From Pseudomonas sp. CROZ-RG-20F-R04-15 (GTDB taxonomy: Bacteria; Pseudomonadota; Gammaproteobacteria; Pseudomonadales; Pseudomonadaceae), in the NCBI RefSeq assembly GCF_022662375.1, contig NZ_JAKNQL010000001.1, positions 372,001-436,000 on the forward strand: a stretch of DNA of 64,000 nt, given 5' to 3'. Below are positions 1-12,892 of the stretch, one piece after another (the first letter of the stretch is position 1; the number at the start of each line of letters is the position of its first letter). A program made the translations under genes and the position numbers. A model generated the notes under the pieces. The model did no database searches. It had not been told where the DNA came from and was given only the letters and a program-made list of their open reading frames with translations.

Positions 1-882
1 TACGAAATGTTGCCAATGGCGGCATTGATCGGTTGCCTGATCGGCCTTGGCAGTCTGGCCAGCAGCAGTGAGCTGACCGTCATGCGCGCCGCTGGCGTGT
101 CCATCGGCCGTATCGTCTGGGCGGTGATGAAGCCAATGCTGGTGCTGATGCTGGCTGGCGTGCTGATCGGCGAATACGTTGCTCCGGCGACCGAGAGCAT
201 GGCGCAGGCCAATCGCTCGCTGGCGCAGGGCAGCGGCGACGCGCAAAGTGCCAAGCACGGTATGTGGCACCGTCAGGGTGAAGAGTTCATCCACATCAAC
301 GCCGTGCAACCGAACGGCTTGCTGTATGGCGTGACCCGCTATCACTTCGACAAGGAACGCCACCTGCTGAGTTCAAGCTTCGCCAAGAAGGCCGAGTTCG
401 ACGGCAATAAGTGGCAGCTAACCGACGTTGCCACCACGCTGTTCCATGAACGCAGCACGGAAGTCGTCAATACCCCGAGCGAGCAATGGGACGTGGCGTT
501 GAGCCCGCAATTGCTCAGCACCGTGGTCATGGCGCCGGAATCGCTGTCGATCAGCGGCCTGTGGGGCTACATCCACTATCTGTCCGAGCAGGGTTTGAGT
601 AACGGCCGCTACTGGCTGGCATTTTGGGTCAAGGTGTTGCAGCCGCTGGTGACCGCCGCGCTGGTACTGATGGCGATCTCGTTCATCTTCGGCCCGTTGC
701 GTTCGGTAACCCTCGGTCAGCGGGTATTCACCGGCGTGCTGGTGGGTTTCACCTTCCGTATCGTCCAGGATTTGCTTGGCCCGTCGAGCCTGGTGTTCGG
801 TTTCTCGCCGCTGTTCGCGGTGCTGGTACCGGCCGGCGTTTGTGCACTGGCGGGTGTCTGGCTGCTGCGAAGAGCCGGTTGA
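1..882 (+). CDS. lptG: LPS export permease LptG, C-terminal part (5' end outside window)
   Basis: Inner-membrane subunit of the LptB2FG ABC transporter that extracts lipopolysaccharide from the inner membrane and feeds it to the LptC-LptA bridge. The reading frame is open from base 1 (Tyr-Glu-Met), so the gene starts upstream of the window. Visible are the end of the first transmembrane bundle (about residues 1-65), a hydrophilic periplasmic beta-jellyroll (about 70-185), and three C-terminal membrane helices containing the family-typical stretch VTLGQRVFTGVLVGF. It ends in an Arg-Arg-Ala-Gly tail and is followed by a hairpin terminator. lptF would be expected immediately upstream. The assignment is firm from family resemblance; only the missing N-terminus cannot be judged. 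Confidence 0.93.
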   Translation, partial: YEMLPMAALIGCLIGLGSLASSSELTVMRAAGVSIGRIVWAVMKPMLVLMLAGVLIGEYVAPATESMAQANRSLAQGSGDAQSAKHGMWHRQGEEFIHINAVQPNGLLYGVTRYHFDKERHLLSSSFAKKAEFDGNKWQLTDVATTLFHERSTEVVNTPSEQWDVALSPQLLSTVVMAPESLSISGLWGYIHYLSEQGLSNGRYWLAFWVKVLQPLVTAALVLMAISFIFGPLRSVTLGQRVFTGVLVGFTFRIVQDLLGPSSLVFGFSPLFAVLVPAGVCALAGVWLLRRAG

Positions 883-915
883 TCGGCACTTTTTTGTCAG
901 TGTTTCAGCTTTGAG

Positions 916-946
916 AACGCCTCGGTCGACAGATCGGGGCGTTTTT
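916..946 (+). terminator. Rho-independent terminator after lptG
   Basis: A stem AACGCCTCG / CGGGGCGTT (one G-T wobble) with a 10-base loop is followed by a run of five T. It separates lptG from the lepA transcription unit. Confidence 0.75.
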
Positions 947-972
947 GCATGCAATCCGGGTGACAGGTGAAC

Positions 973-1002
973 GTGACGCTTGCGCCGTGTATCAGGTACA
1001 AT
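973..1002 (+). promoter_or_regulatory. possible sigma-70 promoter for lepA-lepB-rnc-era
   Basis: GTGACG (973-978) and TACAAT (997-1002) are separated by 18 bases. The -10 is good and the -35 matches at four of six positions. It lies between the lptG terminator and the lepA start, about 50 bases upstream of the GTG codon. This is inferred from sequence only. Confidence 0.4.
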
Positions 1003-1054
1003 TCCCGGCTATTTTTCGGCGGGCCATGCCTGCAGCCTTTTTGAGTGTTGATCC

Positions 1055-2854
1055 GTGAGTGATTTGAGTCATATCCGCAATTTCTCCATCATCGCCCACA
1101 TTGACCATGGCAAGTCGACGCTGGCCGATCGCTTCATCCAGATGTGCGGCGGCCTGGCCGAGCGTGAAATGGAAGCCCAGGTACTGGATTCCATGGATCT
1201 GGAGCGTGAACGCGGGATCACCATCAAGGCCCACAGCGTCACCCTTTATTACACGGCCAAAGACGGCATCAAGTATCAGCTGAACTTCATTGACACCCCG
1301 GGCCACGTCGACTTCACCTATGAAGTCAGCCGTTCCCTTGCCGCGTGTGAAGGTGCCTTGCTGGTAGTGGACGCCGGTCAGGGCGTTGAAGCCCAGTCCG
1401 TGGCCAACTGCTACACCGCGATCGAGCAGGGTCTTGAGGTCATGCCGGTGCTGAACAAGATCGACCTGCCGCAGGCCGATCCTGATCGCGTCAAGGACGA
1501 GATCGAGAAGATCATCGGCATCGACGCCACCGACGCCGTCACTTGCAGCGCCAAAACCGGCCTGGGTGTCGACGAAGTGCTCGAGCGTCTGGTGCACACC
1601 ATTCCTGCGCCGACCGGCAACATCGAAGATCCGCTGCAAGCGTTGATCATCGACTCCTGGTTCGATAATTACCTGGGCGTTGTCTCCTTGGTGCGTGTGC
1701 GTCATGGCCGCGTGAAGAAGGGCGACAAGATCCTCGTCAAGTCCACCGGCAAGATCCATCTGGTCGACAGCGTAGGCGTGTTCAACCCGAAGCACACCGC
1801 TACCGCTGACCTGAAGGCCGGCGAAGTGGGCTTCATCATCGCCAGCATCAAGGACATTCACGGTGCGCCAGTCGGTGACACCCTGACCCTGAGCTCGACC
1901 CCGGACGTTGAAGTGCTGCCCGGCTTCAAACGCATCCAGCCACAGGTTTACGCCGGTCTGTTCCCGGTCAGCTCCGACGACTTCGAAGATTTCCGCGAAG
2001 CGCTGCAGAAGCTGACCCTCAACGACTCGTCGCTGCAATACACCCCGGAAAGCTCCGACGCACTGGGCTTCGGCTTCCGTTGCGGCTTCCTTGGCATGCT
2101 GCACATGGAGATCATTCAGGAGCGCCTCGAGCGCGAGTACGACCTGGACCTGATCACCACCGCGCCAACGGTAATTTTCGAGCTGGTGCTGAAAACCGGT
2201 GAAACGATTTACGTCGACAACCCATCCAAGCTCCCGGATGTGTCGTCGATCGAAGACATGCGCGAGCCGATCGTGCGGGCCAACATTCTGGTGCCGCAGG
2301 AACACTTGGGCAACGTCATCACCCTGTGCATCGAGAAGCGCGGCGTTCAAGTCGACATGCTGTTCCTCGGCAATCAGGTGCAAGTCACTTACGACCTGCC
2401 GATGAACGAAGTGGTCCTGGACTTCTTCGACCGTCTCAAATCCACCAGTCGCGGCTATGCTTCGCTGGATTACCATTTCGACCGTTACCAATCGGCTAAT
2501 CTGGTGAAACTGGACGTGCTGATCAACGGCGACAAGGTCGATGCCCTCGCATTGATCGTGCACCGTGACAACTCGCACTACAAAGGTCGCCAGTTGACCG
2601 AGAAGATGAAAGAACTGATTCCTCGTCAGATGTTCGACGTGGCGATTCAAGCTGCCATTGGTGGTCAGATCGTTGCCCGGACAACCGTCAAGGCGCTCAG
2701 AAAGAACGTATTGGCCAAATGCTACGGCGGTGACGTCAGCCGTAAGAAGAAACTGCTCGAGAAGCAAAAGGCCGGTAAGAAACGCATGAAGCAGGTCGGC
2801 AACGTGGAAATTCCACAGGAAGCCTTCCTTGCCGTGCTCAGGTTGGATAGTTAG
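1055..2854 (+). CDS. lepA: elongation factor 4 (LepA), ribosome back-translocating GTPase
   Basis: Translational GTPase of the EF-G family that acts on the ribosome. The 599 residues match the usual family length. The P-loop AHIDHGKS lies at residues 14-21, a DTPGH G3 motif follows, and NKID (G4) is at about residues 134-137 in PVLNKIDLP. The C-terminal part holds the LepA-specific domain with the basic tail [17 protein letters not shown]. The start is GTG, giving the standard N-terminus [20 protein letters not shown]; the upstream Shine-Dalgarno is weak. The lepB start codon follows after five bases, so the two are co-transcribed. A long antisense frame covering the gene is a codon-bias shadow. 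Confidence 0.97.
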   Translation: MSDLSHIRNFSIIAHIDHGKSTLADRFIQMCGGLAEREMEAQVLDSMDLERERGITIKAHSVTLYYTAKDGIKYQLNFIDTPGHVDFTYEVSRSLAACEGALLVVDAGQGVEAQSVANCYTAIEQGLEVMPVLNKIDLPQADPDRVKDEIEKIIGIDATDAVTCSAKTGLGVDEVLERLVHTIPAPTGNIEDPLQALIIDSWFDNYLGVVSLVRVRHGRVKKGDKILVKSTGKIHLVDSVGVFNPKHTATADLKAGEVGFIIASIKDIHGAPVGDTLTLSSTPDVEVLPGFKRIQPQVYAGLFPVSSDDFEDFREALQKLTLNDSSLQYTPESSDALGFGFRCGFLGMLHMEIIQERLEREYDLDLITTAPTVIFELVLKTGETIYVDNPSKLPDVSSIEDMREPIVRANILVPQEHLGNVITLCIEKRGVQVDMLFLGNQVQVTYDLPMNEVVLDFFDRLKSTSRGYASLDYHFDRYQSANLVKLDVLINGDKVDALALIVHRDNSHYKGRQLTEKMKELIPRQMFDVAIQAAIGGQIVARTTVKALRKNVLAKCYGGDVSRKKKLLEKQKAGKKRMKQVGNVEIPQEAFLAVLRLDS

Positions 2855-2859
2855 GTCCT

Positions 2860-3714
2860 ATGTCACTAAATTTCCCGCTGTTGCTGGTCATCGCCGTGTT
2901 TGTCTGCGGCCTGTTGGCGTTGCTCGATCTGTTGATCCTGGCACCGCGTCGGCGTGCTGCCATTGCCTCTTATCAAGGCAGTGTCAGCCAGCCGGATGTC
3001 GTGGTGGTCGAGAAGCTGAACAAAGAGCCGCTGCTGGTTGAATACGGCAAGTCGTTCTTTCCGGTGTTGTTCATTGTGCTGGTGCTGCGTTCGTTCCTCG
3101 TGGAACCGTTCCAGATCCCGTCGGGCTCGATGAAACCGACCCTGGACGTCGGCGACTTCATTCTGGTGAGCAAATTTTCCTACGGGATCCGCCTGCCGGT
3201 GATCGACAGGAAAATCATCGAAGTCGGTGACCCGCAGCGTGGCGATGTGATGGTGTTCCGCTACCCGAGCGATCCGAACGTCAACTACATCAAGCGTGTA
3301 GTCGGCCTGCCGGGCGACACGGTGCGTTACACCGCTGACAAGCGTCTGTTCGTCAATGGCGAGTCGATTGCCGAGCAGATGGTCGGCGCCGAGCCGGGCA
3401 CACTGGGCAGCGCCGAGCTGTACAAAGAGAAGCTGGGCGCCGCCGAGCATCTGATCCGCAAGGAAATGAGCCGCTACCGCGCCACGCCGGATCGCTCGTG
3501 GACAGTACCCGCCGGGCACTACTTCATGATGGGCGACAACCGCGACAATTCGAATGACAGTCGCTATTGGGATGATCCGAACATTCCCAAGGATCTGCTG
3601 GGCATGGTTCCCGACCAGAATATCGTCGGCAAGGCCTTCGCGGTCTGGATGAGCTGGCCGGAACCGAAACTCAGTCACCTGCCGAATTTTTCGCGGGTTG
3701 GCCTGATCAAGTAA
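2860..3714 (+). CDS. lepB: signal peptidase I (LepB)
   Basis: Inner-membrane serine protease that cleaves signal peptides of Sec- and Tat-exported proteins, using a Ser/Lys dyad. 284 residues. Two N-terminal membrane helices are visible (about 5-28 and 62-79). The nucleophile is Ser90 in PSGSMKPTL and the general base is Lys145 in YIKRVVGLPGD, the same numbers as in the E. coli enzyme. The box GDNRDNSNDSRYW follows near the C-terminus. It starts five bases after the lepA stop codon and is the second gene of the lepA transcription unit. Confidence 0.97.
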   Translation: MSLNFPLLLVIAVFVCGLLALLDLLILAPRRRAAIASYQGSVSQPDVVVVEKLNKEPLLVEYGKSFFPVLFIVLVLRSFLVEPFQIPSGSMKPTLDVGDFILVSKFSYGIRLPVIDRKIIEVGDPQRGDVMVFRYPSDPNVNYIKRVVGLPGDTVRYTADKRLFVNGESIAEQMVGAEPGTLGSAELYKEKLGAAEHLIRKEMSRYRATPDRSWTVPAGHYFMMGDNRDNSNDSRYWDDPNIPKDLLGMVPDQNIVGKAFAVWMSWPEPKLSHLPNFSRVGLIK

Positions 3715-3721
3715 TCACACA

Positions 3722-3744
3722 CGGCGCTGTTGACCACAGCGCCG
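3722..3744 (+). other. intergenic hairpin between lepB and rnc
   Basis: A perfect 8-bp stem CGGCGCTG / CAGCGCCG with a 7-base loop lies directly after the lepB stop codon. It is followed by mixed sequence rather than a T run, so it is more likely an mRNA-stabilising or processing hairpin than a full terminator. Confidence 0.45.
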
Positions 3745-3883
3745 AATGCATTTCTGGAGCCGGCACAATCGGCTTCGCAATCGCCAGGATTTAATTTTTG
3801 AACACAGCGTTAATTGTCCCAGGCCTGCGCCGCATCCCGGCGATGGCAGTGGAATCCAGCCACGAACTCAGCGTGGGTAAACC

Positions 3884-4573
3884 GTGAGCGTTTCTCTAAG
3901 CCGTCTCGAGCGCCAGCTCGGTTACACCTTCAAGGATCAGGAGCTGATGCTGCTGGCCCTCACGCACCGCAGTTTTGCCGGGCGCAACAACGAACGCCTG
4001 GAATTCCTCGGCGATGCCATCCTCAACTTCGTTGCCGGCGAGGCGCTGTTCGATCGCTTCCCGCTGGCCCGCGAAGGCCAGTTGTCGCGTTTGCGCGCAC
4101 GCCTGGTAAAAGGTGAGACGCTGGCCGTACTGGCGCGCGGTTTCGACCTTGGCGATTACCTGCGGCTGGGTTCCGGTGAGCTGAAGAGCGGCGGTTTCCG
4201 TCGCGAATCGATCCTCGCTGACGCCCTCGAAGCCCTGATCGGCGCGATCTATCTCGACGCCGGCATGGACATGGCGCGTGAGCGCGTGCTGGCCTGGCTG
4301 GCCGGTGAGTTCGAAGGCCTGACGCTGGTCGACACCAACAAGGATCCGAAAACCCGTCTGCAGGAACACCTGCAATCGCGCGGTTGCGATCTGCCACGCT
4401 ATGAAGTGGTGGATATCCAGGGCGAGCCGCACTGCCGAACCTTCTTCGTCGAGTGCGAAGTTGTCTTACTGAATGAAAAAAGCCGAGGTCAGGGTGTGAG
4501 CCGTCGTATTGCCGAACAGGTAGCGGCCGCCGCAGCACTGATTGCCCTGGGCGTGGAGAATGGCAATGACTGA
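3884..4573 (+). CDS. rnc: ribonuclease III
   Basis: Double-strand-specific endoribonuclease that processes rRNA precursors and structured mRNAs in the cytoplasm. 229 residues. The signature [10 protein letters not shown] is at 36-45, with the metal-binding acidic residues Glu40 and Asp44, and the second acidic cluster Asp113/Glu116 in [15 protein letters not shown]. The double-stranded-RNA-binding domain follows (about 153-222), starting at [11 protein letters not shown]. The start is GTG, with the usual N-terminus [16 protein letters not shown]. The 3' end overlaps the era start by 8 bases. The conserved DUF4845 gene often found between lepB and rnc in Pseudomonas is not present in the 169-base gap. 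Confidence 0.96.
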   Translation: MSVSLSRLERQLGYTFKDQELMLLALTHRSFAGRNNERLEFLGDAILNFVAGEALFDRFPLAREGQLSRLRARLVKGETLAVLARGFDLGDYLRLGSGELKSGGFRRESILADALEALIGAIYLDAGMDMARERVLAWLAGEFEGLTLVDTNKDPKTRLQEHLQSRGCDLPRYEVVDIQGEPHCRTFFVECEVVLLNEKSRGQGVSRRIAEQVAAAAALIALGVENGND

Positions 4574-5468
4574 TACAAACGCAACTCGCTGTGGCTATGT
4601 TGCCATCGTCGGCCGTCCCAACGTCGGTAAGTCGACGTTGCTGAACCACATCCTTGGCCAGAAGCTCGCGATCACTTCGCGCAAGCCGCAGACCACTCGT
4701 CACAACATGCTCGGGATCAAGACCGAAGGTGACGTGCAAGCGATCTACGTCGACACCCCCGGGATGCACAAGGGTGGCGAAAAAGCTTTGAACCGTTACA
4801 TGAACAAGACCGCTTCGGCGGCGTTGAAAGACGTCGACGTAGTGATCTTTGTCGTTGACCGCACCAAGTGGACCGACGAAGACCAGATGGTTCTCGAGCG
4901 CGTGCAGTACGTGACCGGCCCGCTGATCGTCGCGCTGAACAAGACCGATCGCATCGAAGACAAAGCCGAGCTGATGCCGCACCTCAGCTGGCTGCAGGAA
5001 CAACTGCCGAACGCGCAGATCATTCCGATTTCCGCACAGCACGGGCACAACCTGGAAGCGCTGGAAAAGGTCATCGCCGATCACCTGCCGGAGAACGATC
5101 ACTTCTTCCCGGAAGACCAGATCACTGACCGCAGCAGCCGCTTCCTCGCCGCTGAACTGGTGCGTGAGAAGATCATGCGCCAGATGGGCGCCGAGCTGCC
5201 GTACCAGATCACCGTCGAAATCGAAGAGTTCAAGCAGCAGGGCAAAACCCTGCACATCCACGCCTTGATCCTCGTTGAACGTGACGGCCAGAAGAAGATC
5301 ATCATTGGCGACAAGGGCGAGCGCATCAAACGCATCGGCACCGAAGCGCGCAAGGACATGGAGTTGCTATTCGACTCCAAGATCATGCTCAACCTGTGGG
5401 TGAAGGTGAAGGGCGGCTGGTCCGACGACGAGCGCGCGCTGCGTTCGCTGGGTTACGGCGACCTGTAA
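4566..5468 (+). CDS. era: GTPase Era, 16S rRNA-binding
   Basis: GTPase needed for 30S subunit assembly; it binds the 3' end of 16S rRNA through a KH domain. 300 residues. The P-loop GRPNVGKS is at 16-23, DTPGMH (G3) and NKTD (G4) follow, and the C-terminal KH domain includes the stretch [15 protein letters not shown] chose the ATG at 4566 because GGAG sits 7 bases upstream (4555-4558); the in-frame ATG at 4560 has no spacing for that site. It overlaps the end of rnc, which suggests translational coupling. Confidence 0.96.
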   Translation: MTDTNATRCGYVAIVGRPNVGKSTLLNHILGQKLAITSRKPQTTRHNMLGIKTEGDVQAIYVDTPGMHKGGEKALNRYMNKTASAALKDVDVVIFVVDRTKWTDEDQMVLERVQYVTGPLIVALNKTDRIEDKAELMPHLSWLQEQLPNAQIIPISAQHGHNLEALEKVIADHLPENDHFFPEDQITDRSSRFLAAELVREKIMRQMGAELPYQITVEIEEFKQQGKTLHIHALILVERDGQKKIIIGDKGERIKRIGTEARKDMELLFDSKIMLNLWVKVKGGWSDDERALRSLGYGDL

Positions 5469-5498
5469 GTACGCGGTTGTCGCAACACCGGAAGAACC

Positions 5499-5588
5499 TG
5501 TGGGAGCGAGCTTGCTCGCGAAGGGGATGTAACATTCAGCATTGATGTTGACTGTCACACCGAATTCGCGAGCAAGCTCGCTCCCACA
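5499..5588. repeat. inverted REP pair (REPIN) between era and recO
   Basis: TGTGGGAGCGAGCTTGCTCG on the left is matched by its inverted copy ending in CTCGCTCCCACA on the right, with about 40 bases between. Each half is itself a short palindrome. The core recurs in seven other places in this window. Confidence 0.9.
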
Positions 5589-5635
5589 GTGGTTTTGGGG
5601 TGAATATAAAACCGCGTTTTATCCATGAGAGTTCC

Positions 5636-6325
5636 ATGTCCTCAAACCCGCCTCCCGCCCAACCCGCCTACGTCCTGCACTCGCGCGCCTACCGTGAAAC
5701 CAGCGCCTTGGTGGATTTCCTCACGCCGCAAGGGCGGCTGCGGGCGGTGTTGCGCAGTGCGCGGGGCAAGGCCGGGACATTGGCTCGGCCGTTCGTGTCG
5801 CTGGAAGTCGAGTTTCGTGGCAAGGGCGAGCTGAAGAATGTCGGGCGCATGGAGAGTTCTGGCACTTCGGCGTGGCTCAACGGCGAGGCGCTGTTCAGCG
5901 GCCTCTATCTCAATGAATTGCTGATCCGCTTGCTGCCTGCCGAGGATCCGCATCCAGCGGTGTTCGATCACTACGCTGCAACCTTGCTGGCACTGGCCGA
6001 AGGTCGGCCGCTGGAACCGTTGCTGCGTTCCTTCGAGTGGCGATTGCTGGATGACCTCGGTTACGGCTTTTCACTGAACACTGACGTTCACGGTGAACCC
6101 GTCGCGCCGGATGGTCTCTATCGCCTGCAAGTGGATGCGGGTCTGGAGCGAGTCTTCCTGCTGCAACCCGGCCTATTCAACGGCGTTGAACTACTGGCCA
6201 TGGCCGAAGCCGACTGGACCGCCCCTGGCGCGTTGTCCGCGGCCAAGCGCTTGATGCGTCAGGCCTTGGCTGTTCACCTGGGCGGTCGTCCCCTCGTCAG
6301 TCGCGAGCTGTTTCGCAAGCCCTAG
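5636..6325 (+). CDS. recO: DNA repair protein RecO
   Basis: Recombination mediator that helps load RecA onto SSB-coated single-stranded DNA in the RecFOR pathway. 229 residues from the ATG at 5636; the longer frame to 5600 would enter the REP-adjacent leader. The N-terminal OB-fold (about 1-80) begins with [19 protein letters not shown], the usual family opening, with the conserved [13 protein letters not shown] helical C-terminal domain follows. It lies between era and pdxJ as in other Pseudomonas, 48 bases upstream of pdxJ. Confidence 0.95.
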   Translation: MSSNPPPAQPAYVLHSRAYRETSALVDFLTPQGRLRAVLRSARGKAGTLARPFVSLEVEFRGKGELKNVGRMESSGTSAWLNGEALFSGLYLNELLIRLLPAEDPHPAVFDHYAATLLALAEGRPLEPLLRSFEWRLLDDLGYGFSLNTDVHGEPVAPDGLYRLQVDAGLERVFLLQPGLFNGVELLAMAEADWTAPGALSAAKRLMRQALAVHLGGRPLVSRELFRKP

Positions 6326-6373
6326 CCCCGTGTATGCTGTGCGCCGAATCTTTTTCTTCAGGAGCGCGCACTC

Positions 6374-7117
6374 GTGACCACCAGCAATCGCATTCTTCTT
6401 GGCGTGAATATCGACCACGTCGCCACCCTGCGTCAGGCCCGTGGCACGCGCTACCCGGACCCGGTCAAGGCTGCACTGGACGCGGAAGAGGCGGGCGCCG
6501 ATGGCATCACCGTGCATCTGCGTGAAGATCGCCGACACATTCAGGAGCGCGATGTCCTGTTGCTCAAGGACGTGCTGCAAACCCGCATGAACTTCGAAAT
6601 GGGCGTCACCGAAGAAATGATGGCGTTCGCCGAACGCATCCGCCCAGCGCACATTTGCCTGGTCCCGGAAACCCGCCAGGAACTGACCACTGAGGGTGGT
6701 CTGGATGTGGCTGGGCAGGAAGAGCGCATCAAGGCGGCGGTTGAACGCCTGTCGAAGATCGGCAGCGAAGTGTCGCTGTTCATCGATGCTGACGAGCGGC
6801 AGATCGCCGCGTCGAAGCGCGTCGGTGCGCCGGCCATCGAACTGCACACCGGGCGTTATGCCGATGCAGAAACGCCGACTGAAGTGGCAGAAGAGCTCAA
6901 GCGTGTCGCCGATGGCGTAGCGTTCGGTCTGGCCCAAGGCCTGATCGTCAACGCAGGTCACGGCTTGCATTACCACAACGTTGAAGCCGTAGCGGCGATC
7001 AAAGGCATCAATGAACTGAACATCGGCCACGCGCTGGTGGCGCATGCGTTGTTCGTCGGCTTCAAGTCTGCCGTATCGGAAATGAAGGCGCTGATCTTGG
7101 CTGCTGCCAAGCACTAA
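6374..7117 (+). CDS. pdxJ: pyridoxine 5'-phosphate synthase PdxJ
   Basis: Condenses 1-deoxyxylulose 5-phosphate with 3-amino-2-oxopropyl phosphate to make pyridoxine 5'-phosphate, the last ring-forming step of vitamin B6 synthesis. 247 residues forming a TIM barrel. The conserved N-terminal stretch [17 protein letters not shown] and the [10 protein letters not shown] active-site motif are visible, as is GHGLHYHNV near the C-terminus. The start is GTG, supported by AGGAG at 6360-6364 nine bases upstream. It is the last gene of the lepA-to-pdxJ block and is followed by a REP pair. Confidence 0.96.
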   Translation: MTTSNRILLGVNIDHVATLRQARGTRYPDPVKAALDAEEAGADGITVHLREDRRHIQERDVLLLKDVLQTRMNFEMGVTEEMMAFAERIRPAHICLVPETRQELTTEGGLDVAGQEERIKAAVERLSKIGSEVSLFIDADERQIAASKRVGAPAIELHTGRYADAETPTEVAEELKRVADGVAFGLAQGLIVNAGHGLHYHNVEAVAAIKGINELNIGHALVAHALFVGFKSAVSEMKALILAAAKH

Positions 7118-7135
7118 AGGTCGCCGCATAACAAC

Positions 7136-7225
7136 TGTGGGAGCGAGCCTGCTCGCGAAAGCGTTGTATCAGTCAAAGATGATGTCGACTGACACGACGC
7201 CTTCGCGAGCAAGCTCGCTCCCACA
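7136..7225. repeat. inverted REP pair between pdxJ and mltF
   Basis: TGTGGGAGCGAGCCTGCTCG and its inverted partner ending CTCGCTCCCACA enclose about 40 bases. It sits between two convergent genes, a common location for such elements. Confidence 0.9.
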
Positions 7226-7244
7226 TTTGTTTTTGGGGTGTTTG

Positions 7245-8990
<1,746 letters not shown>

Positions 8991-11900
8991 ATGTTGATCC
9001 TGCGCGGCGCTCCTGCCCTTTCTGCCTTTCGCCACAGCAAACTCCTTGAGCAACTGAGCCAGAAGGTTCCAGCTGTCAGTGGCCTGTATGCTGAATTCGC
9101 TCACTTCGCCGAAGTCACCGGCGTCCTGACCGGCGACGAACAGCAGGTGCTAGCGCGCCTTCTGAAGTACGGCCCAAGCGTTCCGGTACAAGAGCCGACC
9201 GGTCGTCTGTTTCTGGTGTTGCCGCGTTTCGGCACCATCTCGCCATGGTCGAGCAAGGCCAGCGACATCGCCCGCAACTGCGGCCTGAGCAAGATCCAGC
9301 GTCTGGAACGCGGTATCGCCTTCTACGTGGCCGGTCAGTTCAGCGAAACTGAAGCCCAGCAGATCGCCGACGTGCTGCATGACCGCATGACCCAGATTGT
9401 GCTGGCCAACCTCGAACAGGCCGCCGGTCTGTTCAGCCACGCCGAGCCGAAGCCGCTGACGGCCATCGACATCCTCGGTGGCGGTCGCGCCGCGCTGGAA
9501 AAAGCCAACACCGAGCTGGGCCTGGCCCTGGCCGAAGACGAAATTGACTATCTGGTCGATGCCTTCAACGGTCTCAAGCGCAACCCGCACGACATCGAAT
9601 TGATGATGTTCGCCCAGGCCAACTCCGAGCACTGCCGCCACAAGATCTTCAACGCCAGTTGGGATATTGATGGTGAGAACCAGGAAAAAAGCCTGTTCGG
9701 CATGATCAAGAACACCTACGTGATGCACAGCGAAGGCGTTCTGTCGGCTTATAAGGACAACGCCTCGGTGATCGTCGGCAACGTTGCCGGCCGTTTCTTC
9801 CCGAACCCTGAAACCCGCCAGTACGGCGCGGTGCAGGAGCCGGTGCACATCCTGATGAAGGTTGAAACCCACAACCACCCGACCGCGATCGCTCCGTTCC
9901 CGGGCGCATCGACCGGTTCCGGCGGCGAGATCCGTGACGAAGGTGCCACCGGCCGTGGCGCCAAGCCAAAGGCTGGCCTGACCGGTTTCACCGTGTCGAA
10001 CCTGCAGATCCCCGGCTTCGAACAGCCGTGGGAAGTGCCGTACGGCAAGCCTGAGCGCATCGTTACCGCGCTGGACATCATGATCGAAGGGCCGCTCGGC
10101 GGCGCTGCGTTCAACAACGAATTCGGTCGTCCGGCCCTGACTGGCTACTTCCGTACCTTCGAACAGTCGATCACCACCCCGCACGGTGACGAAGTTCGTG
10201 GTTACCACAAGCCGATCATGCTCGCTGGCGGCATGGGCAACATCCGCGAAGAACACGTCAAGAAAGGCGAGATCGTCGTTGGCTCCAAGCTGATCGTCCT
10301 CGGCGGCCCGGCGATGTTGATCGGTCTGGGCGGCGGCGCCGCTTCCTCGATGGCCACCGGCACCAGCTCGGCGGATCTCGACTTCGCTTCCGTACAGCGT
10401 GAAAACCCTGAGATGGAGCGTCGTTGCCAGGAAGTCATCGACCGTTGCTGGCAACTGGGTGACAAAAACCCGATCAGCTTCATCCACGACGTCGGCGCGG
10501 GCGGTCTGTCCAACGCCTTCCCGGAACTGGTCAACGACGGCGACCGCGGTGGCCGTTTCGAACTGCGCAACATTCCCAACGACGAGCCGGGCATGGCCCC
10601 GCACGAAATCTGGTCCAACGAATCCCAGGAACGTTACGTTCTGGCGGTCGGCCCGGAAGACTTCGCGCGCTTCCAGGCGATCTGCGAACGCGAGCGTTGC
10701 CCGTTTGCCGTAGTGGGCGAGGCGACTGCCGAACCGCAACTGACCGTGACCGACAGCCACTTCGGCAACAACCCGGTGGACATGCCACTGGAAGTGTTGC
10801 TGGGCAAAGCCCCGCGCATGCACCGTTCGGTGGTTCGCGAAGCTGAGCTGGGCGATGACTTCGATCCGTCGAACCTCGACATCACCGAGTCCATCGAACG
10901 CGTTCTGCATCACCCGGCGGTGGCGAGCAAGAGCTTCCTGATCACCATCGGCGACCGCACCATCACCGGCCTTGTGGCCCGTGACCAAATGGTCGGCCCA
11001 TGGCAGGTTCCGGTGGCCGACGTTGCCGTCACCGCCACCAGTTTCGACGTCTACACCGGTGAAGCGATGGCGATGGGCGAGCGTACTCCGCTGGCATTGC
11101 TGGACGCCCCGGCGTCGGGCCGCATGGCCATCGGCGAAACCCTGACCAACATCGCTGCTTCGCGGATCAACAAGATCTCCGACATCAAACTGTCGGCGAA
11201 CTGGATGTCCGCTGCCGGCCACCCGGGCGAAGACGCGCGTCTGTACGACACCGTGAAAGCGGTCGGTATGGAACTGTGCCCTGAGCTGGGCATCACCATT
11301 CCGGTGGGCAAGGACTCGATGTCCATGGCCACTCGCTGGAACGACAACGGCGAAGAAAAAACCGTGACCTCGCCGATGTCGCTGATCGTGACCGGTTTCG
11401 CGCCAGTGGCTGACATCCGTCAGACCCTGACCCCGGAACTGCGCATGGACAAGGGCACCACCGACCTGATCCTGATCGACCTCGGTCGCGGTCAGAACCG
11501 CATGGGTGCTTCGATCCTTGCACAGGTTCACGGCAAGCTCGGCAAACACGCGCCGGACGTCGATGACGCTGAAGACCTGAAAGCCTTCTTTGCGGTGATC
11601 CAGGGCCTCAACGCCGACGGTCACCTGCTGGCTTACCACGACCGTTCCGACGGTGGTCTGCTGACCTCCGTGGTCGAAATGGCCTTCGCCGGCCACTGCG
11701 GTTTGAGCCTGAACCTCGACGGTCTGGCTGAAACCACCGCCGACATCGCTGCAATCCTGTTCAACGAAGAACTGGGTGCCGTCATCCAGGTTCGTCAGGA
11801 TGCCACGCCAGATATCCTCGCGCAGTTCAGCGCGGCCGGTCTGGGCGACTGCGTGTCGGTGATCGGTCAGCCGATCAACAATGGCCAGATCAACATCACC

Positions 11901-12887
11901 TTCAACGGTGACACCGTGTTCGAAGGCCAGCGTCGTCTGCTGCAACGTACCTGGGCTGAAACCAGCTACCAGATCCAGCGTCTGCGCGACAACGCTGACT
12001 GCGCCGAGCAAGAGTTCGATGTGCTGCTGGAAGAAGACAATCCGGGCCTGAGCGTCAAGCTCAGCTACGACGTCAATCAGGACATCGCCGCGCCTTACAT
12101 CAAGAAAGGCATCCGCCCACAGGTTGCCGTGCTGCGCGAGCAGGGCGTCAACGGTCAGGTGGAAATGGCGGCGGCGTTCGACCGCGCCGGTTTCAACGCG
12201 ATCGACGTGCACATGAGCGACATTCTCGCGGGCCGTGTCGACCTGAACGAGTTCAAAGGTCTGGTGGCCTGCGGTGGTTTCTCTTACGGCGACGTTCTCG
12301 GCGCCGGTGAAGGCTGGGCCAAGTCGGCGCTGTTCAACAGCCGTGCCCGCGATGCGTTCCAGGGTTTCTTCGAGCGCAACGACAGCTTCACCCTCGGCGT
12401 GTGCAACGGTTGCCAGATGATGTCCAACCTGCACGAGCTGATCCCGGGCAGCGAGTTCTGGCCGCACTTCGTGCGTAACCGCTCCGAGCAGTTCGAAGCG
12501 CGCGTGGCGATGGTGCAGATTCAGGAATCGAACTCGATCTTCCTGCAGGGCATGGCCGGTTCGCGTATGCCGATCGCCATCGCTCACGGTGAAGGTCACG
12601 CCGAGTTCTCCAGCGAAGAAGCCCTGCTGGAAGCCGATCTGTCGGGTTGCGTGGCGATGCGTTTCGTCGACAACCATGGCAAGGTCACCGAGCGTTATCC
12701 GGCCAACCCGAACGGTTCGCCGCGCGGGATTACCGGTCTCACCAGCCGTGATGGCCGCGTGACGATCATGATGCCGCACCCGGAGCGTGTGTTCCGCGCG
12801 GTGCAGAACTCGTGGCGTTCGGAAGACTGGAACGAAGATGCGCCGTGGATGCGTATGTTCCGTAACGCGCGCGTCTGGGTTAACTAA
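8991..12887 (+). CDS. purL: phosphoribosylformylglycinamidine synthase (single-chain)
   Basis: Fourth step of purine synthesis: converts FGAR, ATP and glutamine to FGAM. 1298 residues, the long proteobacterial form with synthetase and glutaminase in one chain. Visible are the N-terminal PurS-like part, the ATP-binding motif [12 protein letters not shown], the repeated synthetase halves ([28 protein letters not shown]), and a class I glutaminase domain at the end with nucleophile Cys1138 in [12 protein letters not shown] and the His/Glu pair in PHPERVFR. The full-length frame is unbroken. The antisense 1209-codon frame is a shadow produced by third-position GC bias. Confidence 0.98.
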   Translation: MLILRGAPALSAFRHSKLLEQLSQKVPAVSGLYAEFAHFAEVTGVLTGDEQQVLARLLKYGPSVPVQEPTGRLFLVLPRFGTISPWSSKASDIARNCGLSKIQRLERGIAFYVAGQFSETEAQQIADVLHDRMTQIVLANLEQAAGLFSHAEPKPLTAIDILGGGRAALEKANTELGLALAEDEIDYLVDAFNGLKRNPHDIELMMFAQANSEHCRHKIFNASWDIDGENQEKSLFGMIKNTYVMHSEGVLSAYKDNASVIVGNVAGRFFPNPETRQYGAVQEPVHILMKVETHNHPTAIAPFPGASTGSGGEIRDEGATGRGAKPKAGLTGFTVSNLQIPGFEQPWEVPYGKPERIVTALDIMIEGPLGGAAFNNEFGRPALTGYFRTFEQSITTPHGDEVRGYHKPIMLAGGMGNIREEHVKKGEIVVGSKLIVLGGPAMLIGLGGGAASSMATGTSSADLDFASVQRENPEMERRCQEVIDRCWQLGDKNPISFIHDVGAGGLSNAFPELVNDGDRGGRFELRNIPNDEPGMAPHEIWSNESQERYVLAVGPEDFARFQAICERERCPFAVVGEATAEPQLTVTDSHFGNNPVDMPLEVLLGKAPRMHRSVVREAELGDDFDPSNLDITESIERVLHHPAVASKSFLITIGDRTITGLVARDQMVGPWQVPVADVAVTATSFDVYTGEAMAMGERTPLALLDAPASGRMAIGETLTNIAASRINKISDIKLSANWMSAAGHPGEDARLYDTVKAVGMELCPELGITIPVGKDSMSMATRWNDNGEEKTVTSPMSLIVTGFAPVADIRQTLTPELRMDKGTTDLILIDLGRGQNRMGASILAQVHGKLGKHAPDVDDAEDLKAFFAVIQGLNADGHLLAYHDRSDGGLLTSVVEMAFAGHCGLSLNLDGLAETTADIAAILFNEELGAVIQVRQDATPDILAQFSAAGLGDCVSVIGQPINNGQINITFNGDTVFEGQRRLLQRTWAETSYQIQRLRDNADCAEQEFDVLLEEDNPGLSVKLSYDVNQDIAAPYIKKGIRPQVAVLREQGVNGQVEMAAAFDRAGFNAIDVHMSDILAGRVDLNEFKGLVACGGFSYGDVLGAGEGWAKSALFNSRARDAFQGFFERNDSFTLGVCNGCQMMSNLHELIPGSEFWPHFVRNRSEQFEARVAMVQIQESNSIFLQGMAGSRMPIAIAHGEGHAEFSSEEALLEADLSGCVAMRFVDNHGKVTERYPANPNGSPRGITGLTSRDGRVTIMMPHPERVFRAVQNSWRSEDWNEDAPWMRMFRNARVWVN

Positions 12888-12892
12888 GGCCT

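Noticed and set aside
992..2767. 591-codon antisense frame opposite lepA
   Set aside because: Same codon-bias effect; lepA is complete on the plus strand.
9150..12779. 1209-codon antisense frame opposite purL
   Set aside because: It lies fully inside purL, has no ribosome site and is rich in His, Gln and Val as expected for the shadow of a GC-biased gene.
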